Part shown: positions 1 to 13,086 of the stretch, in pieces
Layout: the number at the start of each line of letters is the position of its first letter
Position numbering within the stretch: position 1 is the stretch's first letter
Source of the DNA: Scortum barcoo
Lineage: Eukaryota > Chordata > Actinopteri > Centrarchiformes > Terapontidae
NCBI GenBank assembly: GCA_023238725.1
Contig: CM041540.1
Span: forward strand, 5,462,708-5,526,707
Reading direction: 5' to 3'
Length of the DNA stretch: 64,000 nt
Notes under the pieces: generated by a model
What the model was told of the DNA's origin: nothing
The model's input: only the letters and a program-made list of their open reading frames with translations
The model's database searches: none
Program-made: the position numbers and the translations under genes

Positions 1-254
1 GGCATGGAAGTAAAGTTGAAGTTGTGCTTCTTATTAAAAACTGTAAATATGATAAGGAAAATGTGTGATCTGATGGTTTTGGTAAAGATACAGTAGTGCT
101 ATCTTGAGTAAATCCAATAAAGTGCAGGAGAGAGATGCCAACGTTACCCTAAAGTCTGATAGTATCCGGGATTCGGCTTTTACCCATCCAACGCTACTTA
201 GTTCATGATGCTCATTGGCTTTGGAGGTACCAGATTGTAGCACACATGGTTAGG

Positions 255-282
255 CATGTGATTGGATCCATGTGATTGGATC
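255..282. repeat. 14-bp direct tandem duplication
   Basis: The unit CATGTGATTGGATC occurs twice back to back without a mismatch. It looks like a local slippage duplication and no function is suggested. Confidence 0.8.
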
Positions 283-1116
283 CATTCCTTACAGTTTTTT
301 TCTCTTGTTTCTTTGGTTTTAGACACGCTAAAAAGAGACATCACCCTTTTGCTCTTACAGAGTAATGCATACCGTTGTGGTGCTTTGAGAAATCCAACGT
401 TTGACCGACCTATTTTGCCTTGTTGTCATTGATATGATTGGACAATTGTTGCTTGCCATATTGACTTTTTAAGATGATAATTGGATGTATGTCATGAACA
501 TATTACTAATAAATCAATGCATGCAGTCATAATATGTCCATGGCATATTTCCAGCTCGTTCTGCAGACCCAAGTGGCCAAAATAAAAATAAATCAAAAGC
601 ATTGTTTTTTTTGTCACTCAGTTTCATTGTTTTTATGTCATAAACTGCCTGCTCAGTAATTCTATCCTGTATCTGCTTCAAAAGATGGTAAGAATCATCT
701 TTTTAACAAATGAGCCGGGTTTTCTCCTGTTGAATTTATCCCTTGCCAGTTCTGGTATTTGTCCTTTTACCAGCTGTTTTCTTTCCTGAGGTAAATCTCT
801 ATAAATCAATGGAAGTTAATCTGCTGAGAAGATTGTGTGCTCGCTCTGGCTATGGGGGCACTCTATCTCCATTGGTTACAGAGCATCCATCAAGTCCTCA
901 ATGAAGGCTCAGTGGAGCAGTGACATCCCGATCCCCTCTAGCCCCCCATCATCCCCAACAACCCACCCCCGGACTCCTCCTCGTGCTTCTTCATACTCTT
1001 CTCAGGGATAATTAGGTTATGAACATTGATTTATCCGGAAGAGATAAAGCGCCCCTACTTAAAGAAATGTATCGTATCTGTCGTTATCTGTTGTTAGGTT
1101 TCATACTCCATATCCA

Positions 1117-1133
1117 CCCCCCCCCCTCCCCCC
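1117..1133. repeat. Poly-C tract
   Basis: Ten C, one T and six C in a row. This is a simple low-complexity tract. Confidence 0.9.
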
Positions 1134-4100
1134 TTCATATCTCGATGTCCTTTTGGCCCGTCTGTGAAACAATTCTTCCTCCAGCGCTGTCTCAAGGGCG
1201 GCAGTGTCTCGCTGCATTGGAAAGTCGATCTGATTGCCCCGCCATTCATCATGTAACTTTAACTCCGGGGGCACAGTGAAGTGAAGTGAGGACTTTCTTC
1301 GCGGTGATATAAAGCTCAGGCTGCGCGGGTGCAAATCATCTTCGTTGCTTCTCATTGCAGGGGGGAGATGATGGGTTTTGAAATTCCACACATTCTGTCC
1401 GGGGGTGTCTCCGTGGATATCTCTCACCTGTCCCCCGCGGTTTCAATAACGCATGCACGTACACACTTATAATATGCAGATACACTCATTTATCAGGTAG
1501 ACCTCTGCAGAGCACTGTATCACTGTAATTGAAAAGGTTGGCGGAATATGTGAGAGGAAGACAGGGACAGGGAGAGGGGAAGGGGGTGAAGTAATTTCAG
1601 AGGTGTTTGACAAATAGAGGGGAAACACAGAATAACAGAGAGAGCAGAAAGACAGAAGAAGAGTGAGACCCTGCCGTAGTTTTTCCTGGGTTTGAACCCC
1701 GGATGACCCCCGTTGTGTTTACCCAGGTTGTCCTTTAGCTCCTCCCACTTTACCCGCCACGCCTCCTTCCTAGACCTCCTTCCTCTGAATCTACCGACCA
1801 TTTCCCAGGTGAGGACCTTTGTTGACAATCAAAACATTTCCTAATCTTGCTGACAAATGCTGAAATAATACACCCCGGCCTTTTTACGAGCACGCTTTCA
1901 ACCTATCCACCAGGTAGCTTGTTAGCTCTGGTGCTCCATGCCAACATCTCATGCATGTTGAATGATAGAGATCTGATTCTCAAATATAAATAAAAATGAT
2001 TGTGTAGCACCTTAAAAGGCATTGCATTAGCACATACATGATTTTGGCTAACCTCGACAATATGACTTAATATATTTCTGTTTGCCTCTGCAGCCTTTTG
2101 AGACAAATATTAGGATTTGGCAAAACACAAGGTGGAATCATTGAAAGTTAGCAGGGAAAAGCCCAGCTCAGAAGGACATAGCGTGAATTAAAATCTGTAA
2201 TTTCGAGCACATGCGTGAGCCATTAAACACTAGATGGAGTAAATGTTGCGATATTATGAATATAAGCAGCATTGATGAGAAGATTTCCAGATTAGAACAT
2301 CTAGACATCTAGACAAGTTAAAACTGGACTAAAAGTAGTTGAAAATGTAAGGTTTTTGTATATATTAAGGTTAAATTTAACAGTTTAAACAAGATTTTAT
2401 CTTTTTTTTTTATCTTTTATTTCAGCCTAAATCAGGTGCTAACATGTTGATGCTCATAAAAAATGGTCAACAAAGGTTACATTAAGTCTTTTCAGTTTAA
2501 TTTAACCTTGATGTCAAAATGTCTGTGACCTACAATCACTGCTTTGACTTAAATCGGTCTCCAATAGCGAACAACAGCCTGTGAGATTATCCAAGCGCAA
2601 TATATTTTTATGATCTATGACCAATCTGACACGTCGTGCTGCCTGTTTCAGTACTCAGTGGGTTTGCGTCGGGATAATTCCTCTTCGTGTTGTGGTGCTC
2701 CCAGTGAGATCACTACTCTCACATGCACAGACTCAGCTGCTGCGTTCAGCTCCCTCGTCCCAGTCGCCACCTCTCCCCCGACTCGGGAGGCTGTTTTTTT
2801 GAAAGGGGGCCAACGGGGACCACACGAGGAGAGGGAATCAAGGAAAACATGTCCGACAAACACAACCAACAACCACTGACGTCGCCTTTCATCTGCTTCA
2901 ATCCAGTGCAGGGAAGGTGGGAGGAGCACTGAGGAAACGGCTCTGGAATCAGTGTGTCCCTGCTGAATAATCAAATTCACCGGCCTAAATAAAGATACTA
3001 ATGCTGAATTCAGGCCCCAGCTGTAGAGAGTGAAGATGTGCATTCCTTTGTCAAGCGCTGTTAAGAATGGGTCAAGCAGGTCAGTCCTGGACTTTGGTGT
3101 GTCAGCATGCCAGAGAAAAGCAGAGGAGAAAAAGAGGGGGAATTACTGGTCCGAGATGACTCCATTCCCTCCTATTGTTCATCATCCTGACCGTCTTCTT
3201 TCCATTCGAGAAGCATGAAGAAATGACTCAAACTCAAACATCGCCCCCAAAGGAACTCCTCATTCTCAAAGAATGTCCAAATGAGCGTGAGGGTCTCAAG
3301 AACCAGCGCTGCCCTCTTAAAACAATGTCTGAAATTCTCCAAAGGGGCAAGCGCGCAGACGAAGCTGGCTTGATTTGCAGCCAGCAGCGGAACTTGGCTG
3401 GTGGGAAACCGAAGCAATGTCTAATAGCAGTTTAAAATTACAGTTTGTGTTTTGATAATTTGACTGGGAGCCAGAGGGTGGTTTAGTTCTAATGGGCTGG
3501 AGCCATGCTCTGTGATGGGCTCCGGTATGGTGATTAGCTGGGGGCTTACAGATGAACCCCGGGCAGCGCAAGGTTTCAGCTCCCCGCTGGCGTAAACTGT
3601 GGGTGGCAAGGAGATAAAACACGAGGCAGACTCTGCGTTGTTTATGCTGCCTGTTTGTGGTCTGCATCCATGCAGGGGCGTGTGTGCAGCCCTTATGTCT
3701 CCTCGGTGTAGCACAGGGATGCTAAAACCTCCTACACAAAGAACGATGTGTAATAACACAGCTTTTGTTTAGCCAACACTTGCAGTTGCGAAATCCAGCT
3801 TCCAATAGGTGTTTAATGTCTGAAAAAAATATGTTTTGAGCTCTAGAAAATTGATGTTTTTCAGGATTTAAGCCCGAAACATTAGAATGCCACAAGATGA
3901 GCATATGAGAAACAGTGTGATTTCCTCACAAGAACCTATTAAATGCATATAAAATCCCAACCTGGCGATCCACCTGGGGAGATGACTAAGTATTCTCTAC
4001 TGGAGGTCCATGGTTAAGTATGGGGGGTCCAGCTCCACCTGTCCCCCTGCCCCGAGCACCCAGGGTCAGCCACCAGAGAGGTGGTCCCGCTTGGCTCCAT

Positions 4101-5079
4101 CCACACCACGAGCCCACCCTATCAACGCTAAACAGTGTGAAACAACACATTAACCAGCGGCCTGTCCAAATGTCAGCCAGGACAAGTGCTTGCTTTAAAA
4201 ACGACCACCACACATCCAGCTATCTAGCTGTGTGGTCTCCTCATGAAGATATGTTGTCAGATTTTTTTTTTTTTTATAGAGTTCTTTTGTAACTTGCACC
4301 AAAGTGTCTGCTGAGCAACGTCTGAATCACTGCCTGGTGAAAAATAAATAGAAAAAAATCAATCCAGACTAAAGGTTAGACAGGAACTTGTGTTGGTGAT
4401 ACAATGGCCGCAAAAATTTTATGAAGGAATTTATGATGTTAGAGGACGTGTTGACATTGAGGTCTGCATTATTTGGAGGTATACTCCTGCCAGAGCCCTT
4501 TGTGCCAATGCTTAGCAAACACTACAGTGATCAATGCATCATACAATCAGGCACCATCAGCTGTTATTTACCAGATTCAAGAGTCAAAGACACCACTGAA
4601 CTCATGAGAAATAGATAGCACTGCTGTGTGTGGAGAGAAAAAAGCAAACCAAAGCTAGTGCTCATAAAATCTGAACCATAAAATCATATTTCAGGCCAAC
4701 TTTAGAGCAAAAAGCCCTAAAAGTCCACATTTAGATGATGATGTGTTGGCACAAAATAACATCAGCTCTTTTTTCCCTTTTTTATTTAGCTTTCTTGTCT
4801 GTAATGAAACTTAAAGTCTGGGAAATTGTGCGGGGAGATTATTTAAATGAAATTTCAATGTTTCCCATGAAAAACAACCTTTTACACATCTCTCTGATTT
4901 CTACTGTCTCATCTTTTTCCAGACACTTCTACAAAAGTCTAAAACAGGTCAGTTTCACTTGAAAAGTAGTTCAAACATCAGATTTTTTTTTTTAAGGAAA
5001 TGAGGGAAATAAGACTCAGTTATACAAGGAAAATAAGTCGCTGGAAAAGAGATGTTTACAGTGCATAAGATCCTTTTTT

Positions 5080-5450
5080 CATGTCAATTCATTTTTTTCA
5101 ATTTTCAAAATGTATAAACCTGTTGAACTTGAGTGTTCCTATTTTATTCCACTTCCAATGCTTAATACTCAATTCAGAGGGAGATAATGCACTTTTACAC
5201 AAATATATTCATCTGACAGCTACTTGTTACTTCACTGATTAGGATTTAGTCATAGTGTGATGTCATGTAATAAATTAAATTACCCCAACAGTATATTAAA
5301 TTGTTTTAGCAGCACCTTTGCCAACTACAAAAGTGAAAAACTACTTACAGACTAATGCATCAATGATAATATAGTTTATAGTTTTGCAAAATGAGTCCTT
5401 TTACTTTTGCTAATTTAAGTACTTCTCCCCCTGCAAACCACAGAAGAAAA
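5080..5450 (+). repeat. Interspersed teleost repeat, family C copy
   Basis: This stretch shares ordered short blocks with 15870-15960 and 21225-21610: a block around 'cagctacttgttacttc', then a T/A-rich middle, then 'ttttacttttgctaatttaagtact'. The equivalent blocks at 21280 and 21465 read 'agttacttttcaga' and 'ttttacttttgatacttagtact'. It resembles a very common fish interspersed repeat that carries many 'acttttac' blocks. No coding capacity is visible. Boundaries are approximate; the family assignment rests on internal similarity plus recall of the fish repeat. Confidence 0.55.
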
Positions 5451-7160
5451 CAACTTCAACTATGCTGTTTTTTTATCACCAAAAACCCATTTGGGGGCAG
5501 AAGGGGAAAAATGGTGTTAATTGAAGTGTGGAGATATAATTAAACCACAATTTATTTGCATAATGTAATTTATCAGGCGACAGAAATTGTGTCTAGGAAA
5601 AGCGATGCAAGGGCTGAATGTGAATGAAGTAAATGATCATTTAAAATTAATATACCACAGATAGTACTAAATGTTAATGCATCTACAGTGTTTTGACATT
5701 AGGCTGACAATGACACAAGTTAGTTACAATACATTTTTAAAAGTTTTAACACAGATACACGGACAAAGCTATGATTCTTGGGCATCTTTAGCATTACAAG
5801 TTCAACACCACAGGGGATTAATATCGCGACACTTTGGTGGTATCGTGCAACCCAAGTCCTCACTACTGTTCCACACATAAATCTCACAGAGCGTGACTAA
5901 CCCGGCGGTAACAGGAGCCGGGCCCCGGCGGTCCCCGCGGACCCCGGGGCCTGCGAGTTAGTGTTTTAGACCGGCTCTGCTGTAAGGACCAGCCCCAGAA
6001 CCTCCCTGGGCCCCTGGAGACCCTGTGAAACCAAACAGTGAGGTCAGCTCTGGGCTCCCATCTCACAGCGAGGATTACACTCGCACACACACACACACAT
6101 ACACAGAGCTGAGACCGCTGAGGCCGAACTTGGATTAAGTCATTACGGGTAACCATCTCCTGAAAACTTCAGCCAGGGACTTTCTCTGGAAAAAAAAAGA
6201 AAAGATATTCTCTTCTCACAGCAATTGATTTTCTGTCTGTGAGCAGAGCTGGCAGGCCTGTCCTGACCTTTTTATTTTGGATGGATAATTAATTTCTACA
6301 GAGGATTACGACTCATTATTCTCTTCATTAACCTTTTTTTCTCTGCAAAAACATTTTCTCAATAAATGACTTCCTGGTTATCTCCCACCTCGAGACAATG
6401 AAATAAAACAGCCGTAAAGTGCAGACTGATGCTTTCCTGTGGATAATATCACACCCGTCTGACCATTTCCCTGCATGCACCTGCACTACTATCACACACA
6501 CACAATGAAATTCTATCTCCAATAACTTCCCCAACAGTAACACTAGATTTTTTATTGTATCAAACAGGTGGTGATGACCTTCGTGTGTTTGTGTGTGTGT
6601 GGGTACGCGACACCTCAGACGGGACAGTTGATCCTCTGTGTCGCACTGTTGTTTGCTCTGCGTTGGCTCTTTCCTGTGGCACGTGACAAAATAAAGCACC
6701 AGTAAAAAAATATCACGCCTTCAGAATAAAATGCTCGCCATGCCTGCAGCATTCCACACACGAGGATGACGCCCACGTATAGGCACCCAAACACACACAC
6801 ACACGCTTAAACTGGCACAATAATTCACAGATACACACATGCACACACACACAGACACACACTATCATTAATGCTCAATTACCCTCTCGTGTGTTTAGAC
6901 AGTAATGCTAGTCTGGAGGCTTTTGGGCATGGTGAGCAACCTGTTGAGAATAATTCACACGAAAGTGTCAAAAGTGGGAATCTCGGGGTTCTCTTACACT
7001 TTGTGGGCCACACACGTATGGATGGACGCAGCGTTCAGCCCATTTATCAACATTATAGGGATCAATTGTAAATCACACTTCATTTATTGCTTTCAGCCAA
7101 GTCAGAGGATCATAAATATTGCAGTGAGAAGTCAGTGGGATTGCAATTCGCGTTATTTTG
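5451..7160. other. Gene-free stretch with a GC-rich patch and CA repeats
   Basis: No gene recognised. A locally GC-rich patch lies at about 5890-6060 in otherwise AT-rich DNA. Short CA/GT runs occur at about 6083-6099, 6588-6600, 6790-6804 and 6833-6862. Confidence 0.55.
6788..6862. repeat. Interrupted CA-dinucleotide microsatellite cluster
   Basis: Three short CA-rich runs are separated by unique bases within 75 bp. It is an ordinary fish microsatellite cluster with no sign of function. Confidence 0.8.
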
Positions 7161-7298
7161 CATGTAATGTACGAAATATTTGAGATCCTAACTAAGTTTG
7201 GTGGTTATATAAATCCTAGTAAGAGGCATTATCTATTACTGATAAAGAAATAAAGAATCCTTTAAAAAGTGGACGTGACATACACCATGAACATGTCC

Positions 7299-8372
7299 TC
7301 ATATTTTGTACAAGTTTTCAGCATCAATTTCATTCAACATTAATTATTTACCTCTGGGTGACATGCCTCTCTTTGATGCACAGTTAAACACCTTCTCAAA
7401 TAGTAAAGAGCACTTAAGGATGCACAGAAAATTCAGAGATTCTTTTTTAGCGTTGTCAGGCGTAAGACGGGGATTCAAAAGAGGGACACGACTGAATATC
7501 TGAAAGATTTCCTCATATGTTGTTCATTGGTGAAATGACGATCTCCTGCCCTCTTTAATTTATCATCCACGTTCATTATTTCTGGATGACATGCCCCAGT
7601 GTTCGGTCTCTTTGAAGAGGAGTTTCATGAGACAGTTATTAAAATGATAAAGGAGAACTATAGACTTGCAGAAAGTTCATAATTCCCCTTTAGTCCATAT
7701 TAAACTATGTTAGCTTTGGATAATAAGTCTAAACTTGTATATTTGGAAGTAGCTACAATTCAAATGTAGTGTACAAAACATCACATGCTTTTTAAGCTCA
7801 GGTAAAAAGCCATTATTCGATCTGATGTCCCAAATTAAAGCTGCTTTAAGAGACCAGAGGAGTGGGTTCAAGAGGAGATCTAACACAAAATAAAGATGCT
7901 CCATTTTCCTAATAATAAAAATAATAATAAATTGTAGGTCACTACATTGTGTAGTGAACTGCTTTGAATGTCCACTTCATTTATTTTCATTTATATTTAT
8001 TTTGGATGATGTTCCCTAATATTTAATCTCTGATACACAGTTTCACAGCACTAATTAAAATTAGGCCTTCAACTGATAAACATCCATTAGTTATGTGAAT
8101 AAGCAGATGATTGTTTGCTCCATAAATGTCCAAAATTAGTGAGATTTTCTGTTTTAATTTCCCAGGACCAAATGAGATATGTTGAAATAGATTTTTTTTT
8201 GTGCTCAACCGAGCAATTAACAATCACGTAAAGCAGACAATGAAGTTGGTGAAGCGGGAAGCAGTGAATATTTTGCATTTTCCGCTTGATAAATCGAAAC
8301 TTAAAAGTCTGGAGACCCTGAAATCTCCTCGCAAAGCCCATGTGTCGCGACGTTGACTCTGGATGATATGCC
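7299..8372 (+). repeat. Strongly diverged repeat array, about four units
   Basis: A phrase of the form TCTGGATGACATGCC recurs at 7352-7367 (as CTCTGGGTGACATGCC), 7581-7595, 8001-8015 (TTTGGATGATGTTCC) and 8358-8372 (TCTGGATGATATGCC), always in the same direction. The first two units also share an upstream block, 'tcctcatattttgt' near 7298 and 'tcctcatatgttgt' near 7510. Units 1 and 3 share a downstream block of the type 'tgatgcacagtt'. Spacings are uneven (about 229, 420 and 357 bp), so this is an old, decayed array or a set of dispersed copies. No protein is encoded. Confidence 0.45.
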
Positions 8373-9106
8373 TTTGGACGAAATTCGCATTAACTAAATT
8401 TGTGAATCAACAGGATGAAACACGGGTGTTGGATAACAAAGGCTCCCTGTGATGGCTGAGCCAGACATGCCAGCTATGTTCTTTACCCACTGTGGCTTTA
8501 TGGCTATCATGTTATTGCCTGCATCCAGCCAAAGCTTCAGTGCCCTTGCTATCTGTTGTTTTAATGATAGACCCCATATAACCAATTATACAGCGCAGCA
8601 GTGCCCCTCTCCTCACTCGTCAACACTGACATTCATCAATATCCTATTAGTTTCTCTTGGAGCCAGGCACTTTATCCCCCACCTCTCAAGAAAAGTCTGC
8701 TGTTGTTGTTATTCAAGAGTCTAATTTTCATTGTAACAAAACACGCTTTGTTCCTGGCTCAGACACTTCAGGAAAAACTAATATTGGTGGATCATTGTCA
8801 CCCGCGTTGCCATGGCTACAGTCACACTCGCTGATGATTGGATTCATTCTGTGTTATCGCTGGCTACATCCCCCGACTCCCAGAGGCTGTGTGATATTAA
8901 TGATAGCGATGTTCCACCATATCGTTTACAGGCTGCAACATCAAAGCAATGCTGCCTGGAAAAAAAAAAATCTCAGCTTGCATTGACAAAAAAAAAACAC
9001 TTGTCTTTTGATTTGGATTCAATTTCCACACTCTTTTTTGCAATGAAAGTCACTTTTGAGAAATGTCTCATAACGCTCGCTCATCAGAAAGTACATGAAA
9101 AAGAGC

Positions 9107-9163
9107 TGAGGTGAGACACGGAGGGGCCAGACAGAGGGGCAGCGGGGTCAACGTCTCACCTCA
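9107..9163. other. Perfect 11-bp inverted repeat (possible hairpin)
   Basis: TGAGGTGAGAC at 9107-9117 is followed by its exact reverse complement at 9153-9163, with a 35-base G-rich loop. It lies in gene-free DNA far upstream of myf6. It could be a cruciform or hairpin, or a pair of inverted binding sites; no RNA gene family is recognised. Confidence 0.6.
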
Positions 9164-12100
9164 CCGGCCAGACGAGAGATCTCCTATCGTCTGCTGCCGG
9201 GTCAAGTCCAGTGCCCTCTCTAAGTCCCCGTCAGTGGCTCTGTCTGGCAGGCCGTCGGGGATACGACACTGAAACACACACACACACAAATTGCGTGGCA
9301 AATAGGCTAATCTAATCCATCACTCTCCTGAATGAGGACAGAATCAATCAGGAGGGACCTTCAGATCACTCAGAACTAAATCACCATCAGCTGTCGGGTG
9401 ATAAGCTGCAGAGGGCCTGCTCTCTGTGTTTTTGTTACAATGGAAACCTGTTGAAACAATGGCCGAAAAAGGGGATGTAAGCAGCTGGTAAAATGTGTCT
9501 TCTTTTCTCAAAAGCAAGTTATTATTCTTTGCATCCATTTGCAGGAACAACCCCTTTCAGTTCAGTCCATCAATCCCGGTCCATTTGCTGTTTGGGGATG
9601 TTGACATTGTCTTGACCAGTGCACAACACTCCCATCATGCCTCATAATGCAACGCTCTGAGGTCATACAGAGTTAGAAGGCCAGTTTGCAAGCGAGCGAG
9701 CTCTTTCCCCCCTCGCTAATTGATGTACTTCAGCCGCTCGGCCTTTGAACTGAATCCCTGCGTCGTCCACCAGAGAGAAGGCAGATGCCATCAGCGCTGC
9801 CTCCCCTTTCGCCTTTGAAACCCAAGCCCCCGCCGTCTAACCGGGCAGCTCGGGGCACGAGTGAGAGGAGCCGTCTGTTAGCTCAGCTCAGCTCGAGAGG
9901 CGGTCGCTTCCCCGCTTTGTTTAACCACCGTCGAGTCTGGCCCACGAGCGCGAGGGAGCCCAGCCAAGGAGATTAGCCGTGTTTTGCGATGGGAGATGCT
10001 ATCACAGCGGAGGTGGCGACCGTGTTGCAGGCTGCTCCTGACTGTCTCTGAGCTAGGTCGACCCAAGGAGGGCAGCCATTGTTTGTGCAAGACTTAAGCT
10101 CTGGACAGGAAAACTCTAAAGAAATCTATGCCTATATGCATTTGTGCACATATGCCTGCAGTTTTGTTTCTCCATATCATGAAAACACAACAACTGCATC
10201 TACATTTGTTGTAAACATATTGGGCTTCTGGAAATTTGAGATTTGCATGCCCTGAAAAAAATCACATACTTTATGCATGAAAATCTTTTCAGCCAAAACC
10301 CCAAAATGTTTTCTCAGCCTTAAGGTTAGTCTGCTAAACTTTACTGATAACTCTCCTCTGCGACAGTTCTTCAGCGTTATCCTGCTCATAATTCGAGGCA
10401 GCAGATGGGAAAATGAGACCTGAGAAGAAATGGGTCATTGGCTGGAGTGGTAATATTGAGTGCAAGCAGAAATAGAGGCTTTAATTTTAGGTAACAGACA
10501 TGTCAGTACTTGACATACTGATGGCAAAGTAATCTCTAGAAAGTAGATGGAGTTTTGCCAGAGGAAGAGAGTCTTCCTGTTTAAGATTACGTCGGCTAAC
10601 AATTGCATGTGCGACATCTGAGGTTATTTCTGGCTTGTAACGAAACTGGCTAATGGGCAGAGTAACTAGAGAGGAGGAATTCTAACCACCTGTTGTCGTC
10701 TTTGTTTCAGAGTCGGCCCCCGGCGCATGGCTGCAAGTGGATAGCCTTTGCTTTTGTACTTATTTGCATTGAATTGTTCCTTTCCCATTGATGACTGACA
10801 GTTTTAAGGCAGGCATTTCCAACACTACTTCCCAGAGAATACTCCTTTAAAACTACTCATTTAAAAGAAAATCAAAAGTTTGAACAAATTACAACAGCCA
10901 TTCAATTCCCTCAGATTTATTTGAACACAGCCAACATAGTCTAATCCTGAATTACATCCTAAAATTTGCATGTTTAATTGATTTGTTCTGCGTCTGCCGC
11001 CTCACTTGAGTGACAAGCTACAATTACAGTAAAGCCGTTATAATTTACAAAGTCAGGCTGCACTTTTATACAATTGTTTTTGTGTATGTTGTGGAATATG
11101 AACTTCTTCCTCAAGTTACTTCTCATTCATTTTTGGTTCTCATCCAGTCACCTCACTAGTTTTCTCAGTTTCATGTTAGCTGAGTACAACAGTCGCCTAG
11201 TACACTTAGGACTTAACATCAAGTCAACAAATATTTTATTAGCTAGCGAACCCCTCTTGGGAACAACTGTAGTGACTGTTTCAATTTACCAGAAGTACTT
11301 TAGTTGTTTTAGCAGGCCAAAGAGTCAACATTAAACAGAAACTAGCATCTCTAAAATATGCAGATCCTTGTTTATCTTTAAAGAACTGTGAATGTGTAAA
11401 ATTAAAAAGATAGCCACATTGAGCAATGTAGTTTAGAAGCTACTTTCAAACATACATGCAGATGTTTTTTCACACATACTGCAATTTGTGACAAGGTTAT
11501 TAGTTCCTTAATAAGGGAGCAATGACTGGGTTGTTTCTGTGATTTATAATTAAGTCTTCCGAGTGCTACTACTACTTGATACTCTGCAAGTTGAGATAAA
11601 AGAGAAAATAACAATGAAGCGACCGGATAAATTATCCTCTTATTTCCTCCTTTTGGACCAATCTCTGATGAAAATCTTTGTCATAAGTGTCCCAACGTCT
11701 CGTCTTAAAATCCATAACCTTATTGAGATATGAGCACTCGTTCCCACTCTTCCACCCGCCCCTGTTTGCAGCCTGAGTCAGTGGACCGGAGACCCTGAAG
11801 GTCAAAGGGTCGCGATCCCAGGTGAGGCATTGTCATCGGGCCCATGACCAGGGTACTTAACCCTTGATTGTCTAATTCATATCCCAGGTGTGGAGCTGGC
11901 TTATATACGGTGTGTCGGTCACGGTGATCAGGGTTTCCTCTAAAGCAGCCCAATGAGTGTGCAGCCTGTCTGAGGCAGGAGGTCCAGTTAAGTGAGGAGG
12001 GGAGGGTGTGTGTGTGTGTGGGATGTAAGAGTTGTGTGTGACAGGGGCAGAGAGAGAGAAAATGTCCCGCGGTTCATGTTCATTATCAGTTCTGTTTGTG

Positions 12101-12359
12101 ACCCCCATGTCAGCACTGGTCCTAACTGGATTCCCCCACTTCGAACACTCGACTTGAGAACTGTAAGAAAACGTGATACCGCGGGCGTGAAGTTTGGAGT
12201 TTTTTTTAACTGTCTGGAAATTGGATATGAGTGAAAGGGAGAGAAATAAACTTAGCATTCAAGCAAAGCGGTGTCAGATAAACTACATAAATCATAAAGT
12301 TGCAGCATTCCTCTGGCATGGACCACTGACTGAGAAGATGGTATTAATATTATTTGGTC

Positions 12360-12394
12360 AGTGTGATTAATTCACAAGTGTGATTAATTCACAC
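12360..12394. repeat. 17-bp tandem duplication with dyad symmetry
   Basis: The unit GTGTGATTAATTCACAA is present twice. Each unit carries inverted TGTGA/TCACA arms around an AT core, with a TTAATT homeodomain-like core in the middle. Two adjacent dyads could act as paired binding sites, but that is inference. Confidence 0.7.
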
Positions 12395-13086
12395 ATGCTT
12401 CACCAGGCTGGAGGAAAATTATATATTTTTTATGACGCAGATACCAAATAATATTCATAGATTTGAGTTTGATCTTCCTTATTTCCACATGAAGACACAT
12501 TCAGGAAAAAAGAAAATCCAATTATTTCTTCAAAATAAAAGTTGTTATTCCAAGAATACAACAGCGTTCGTGCAAGTCTTTGTGACTTAAGCTAACAAAA
12601 ATATTGTTTGGATCTGTTTCCTCCTTTTAATAAAAAGGAACAGGATCAATATAGCAGGAATAAATCTGCAGCACACTGTTGTATGTTATTATGTCCTCCT
12701 CACTTCTCCCCCAGCGCCTGATCAATTACTCACCTTAGAAAAAGTGTTTGAATCTGCGAGCGCCACTGGAGGAGGCGCTGGCTGTCTCTGCTGGGATCAC
12801 ATCTTGCTTTAAAGTTTTCGGAGTACTGAGGCGCTGCTGAAGTACAGAGAGCCTTTTTCAAACTTTCCTTCCTCATGAATTTAATGTGGCTTAAAGCAGG
12901 GAGGGATGGAGGGAGGTGCAGGAGGATAAACGCACCTGAACTCATTTAAGACAAGTGTTTGTGTTTTTTCTGGAGTTTATTACCTTGAATGTTGACATGT
13001 TAAATACAGCATTGTAAGAACAAATTAAATGGATGCAGCCTATGTATACTTACTATATATTAAACTTAAATTATTTCAAATTTCAA

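Larger units (their letters stand above)
1..5079. other. Gene-free upstream DNA, left edge
   Basis: No exon with coherent protein similarity and splice sites was recognised here on either strand; the open frames present are short, low in complexity and unlike any family I know. The stretch is AT-rich with homopolymer runs, a C-run near 1117-1133 and a purine-rich patch around 1550-1660. Vertebrate synteny would put ptprq on this side of myf6, so distal ptprq sequence or muscle enhancers could be present, but nothing in the bases lets me claim either. Confidence 0.6.
8373..13086. other. Gene-free stretch upstream of myf6
   Basis: Apart from the hairpin at 9107-9163, a (TG)n run at 12006-12020 and a small tandem duplication at about 12360, I see only unique AT-rich DNA. 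Moderately GC-rich islets at about 9700-10080 and 11740-11960 could be conserved regulatory elements, but this cannot be told without alignment. Confidence 0.5.

Noticed and set aside
5884..6156. Minus-strand frame with a Gly-Pro-rich, collagen-like phrase
   Set aside because: The phrase comes from a short GC-rich patch, and the frame also runs through a CA repeat. There is only one short Gly-X-Y run and no splice context, so chance is the simplest explanation.
9785..9976. Pro/Ser/Arg-rich small frame as a possible exon
   Set aside because: No similarity to ptprq or another expected neighbour, and no convincing splice sites.
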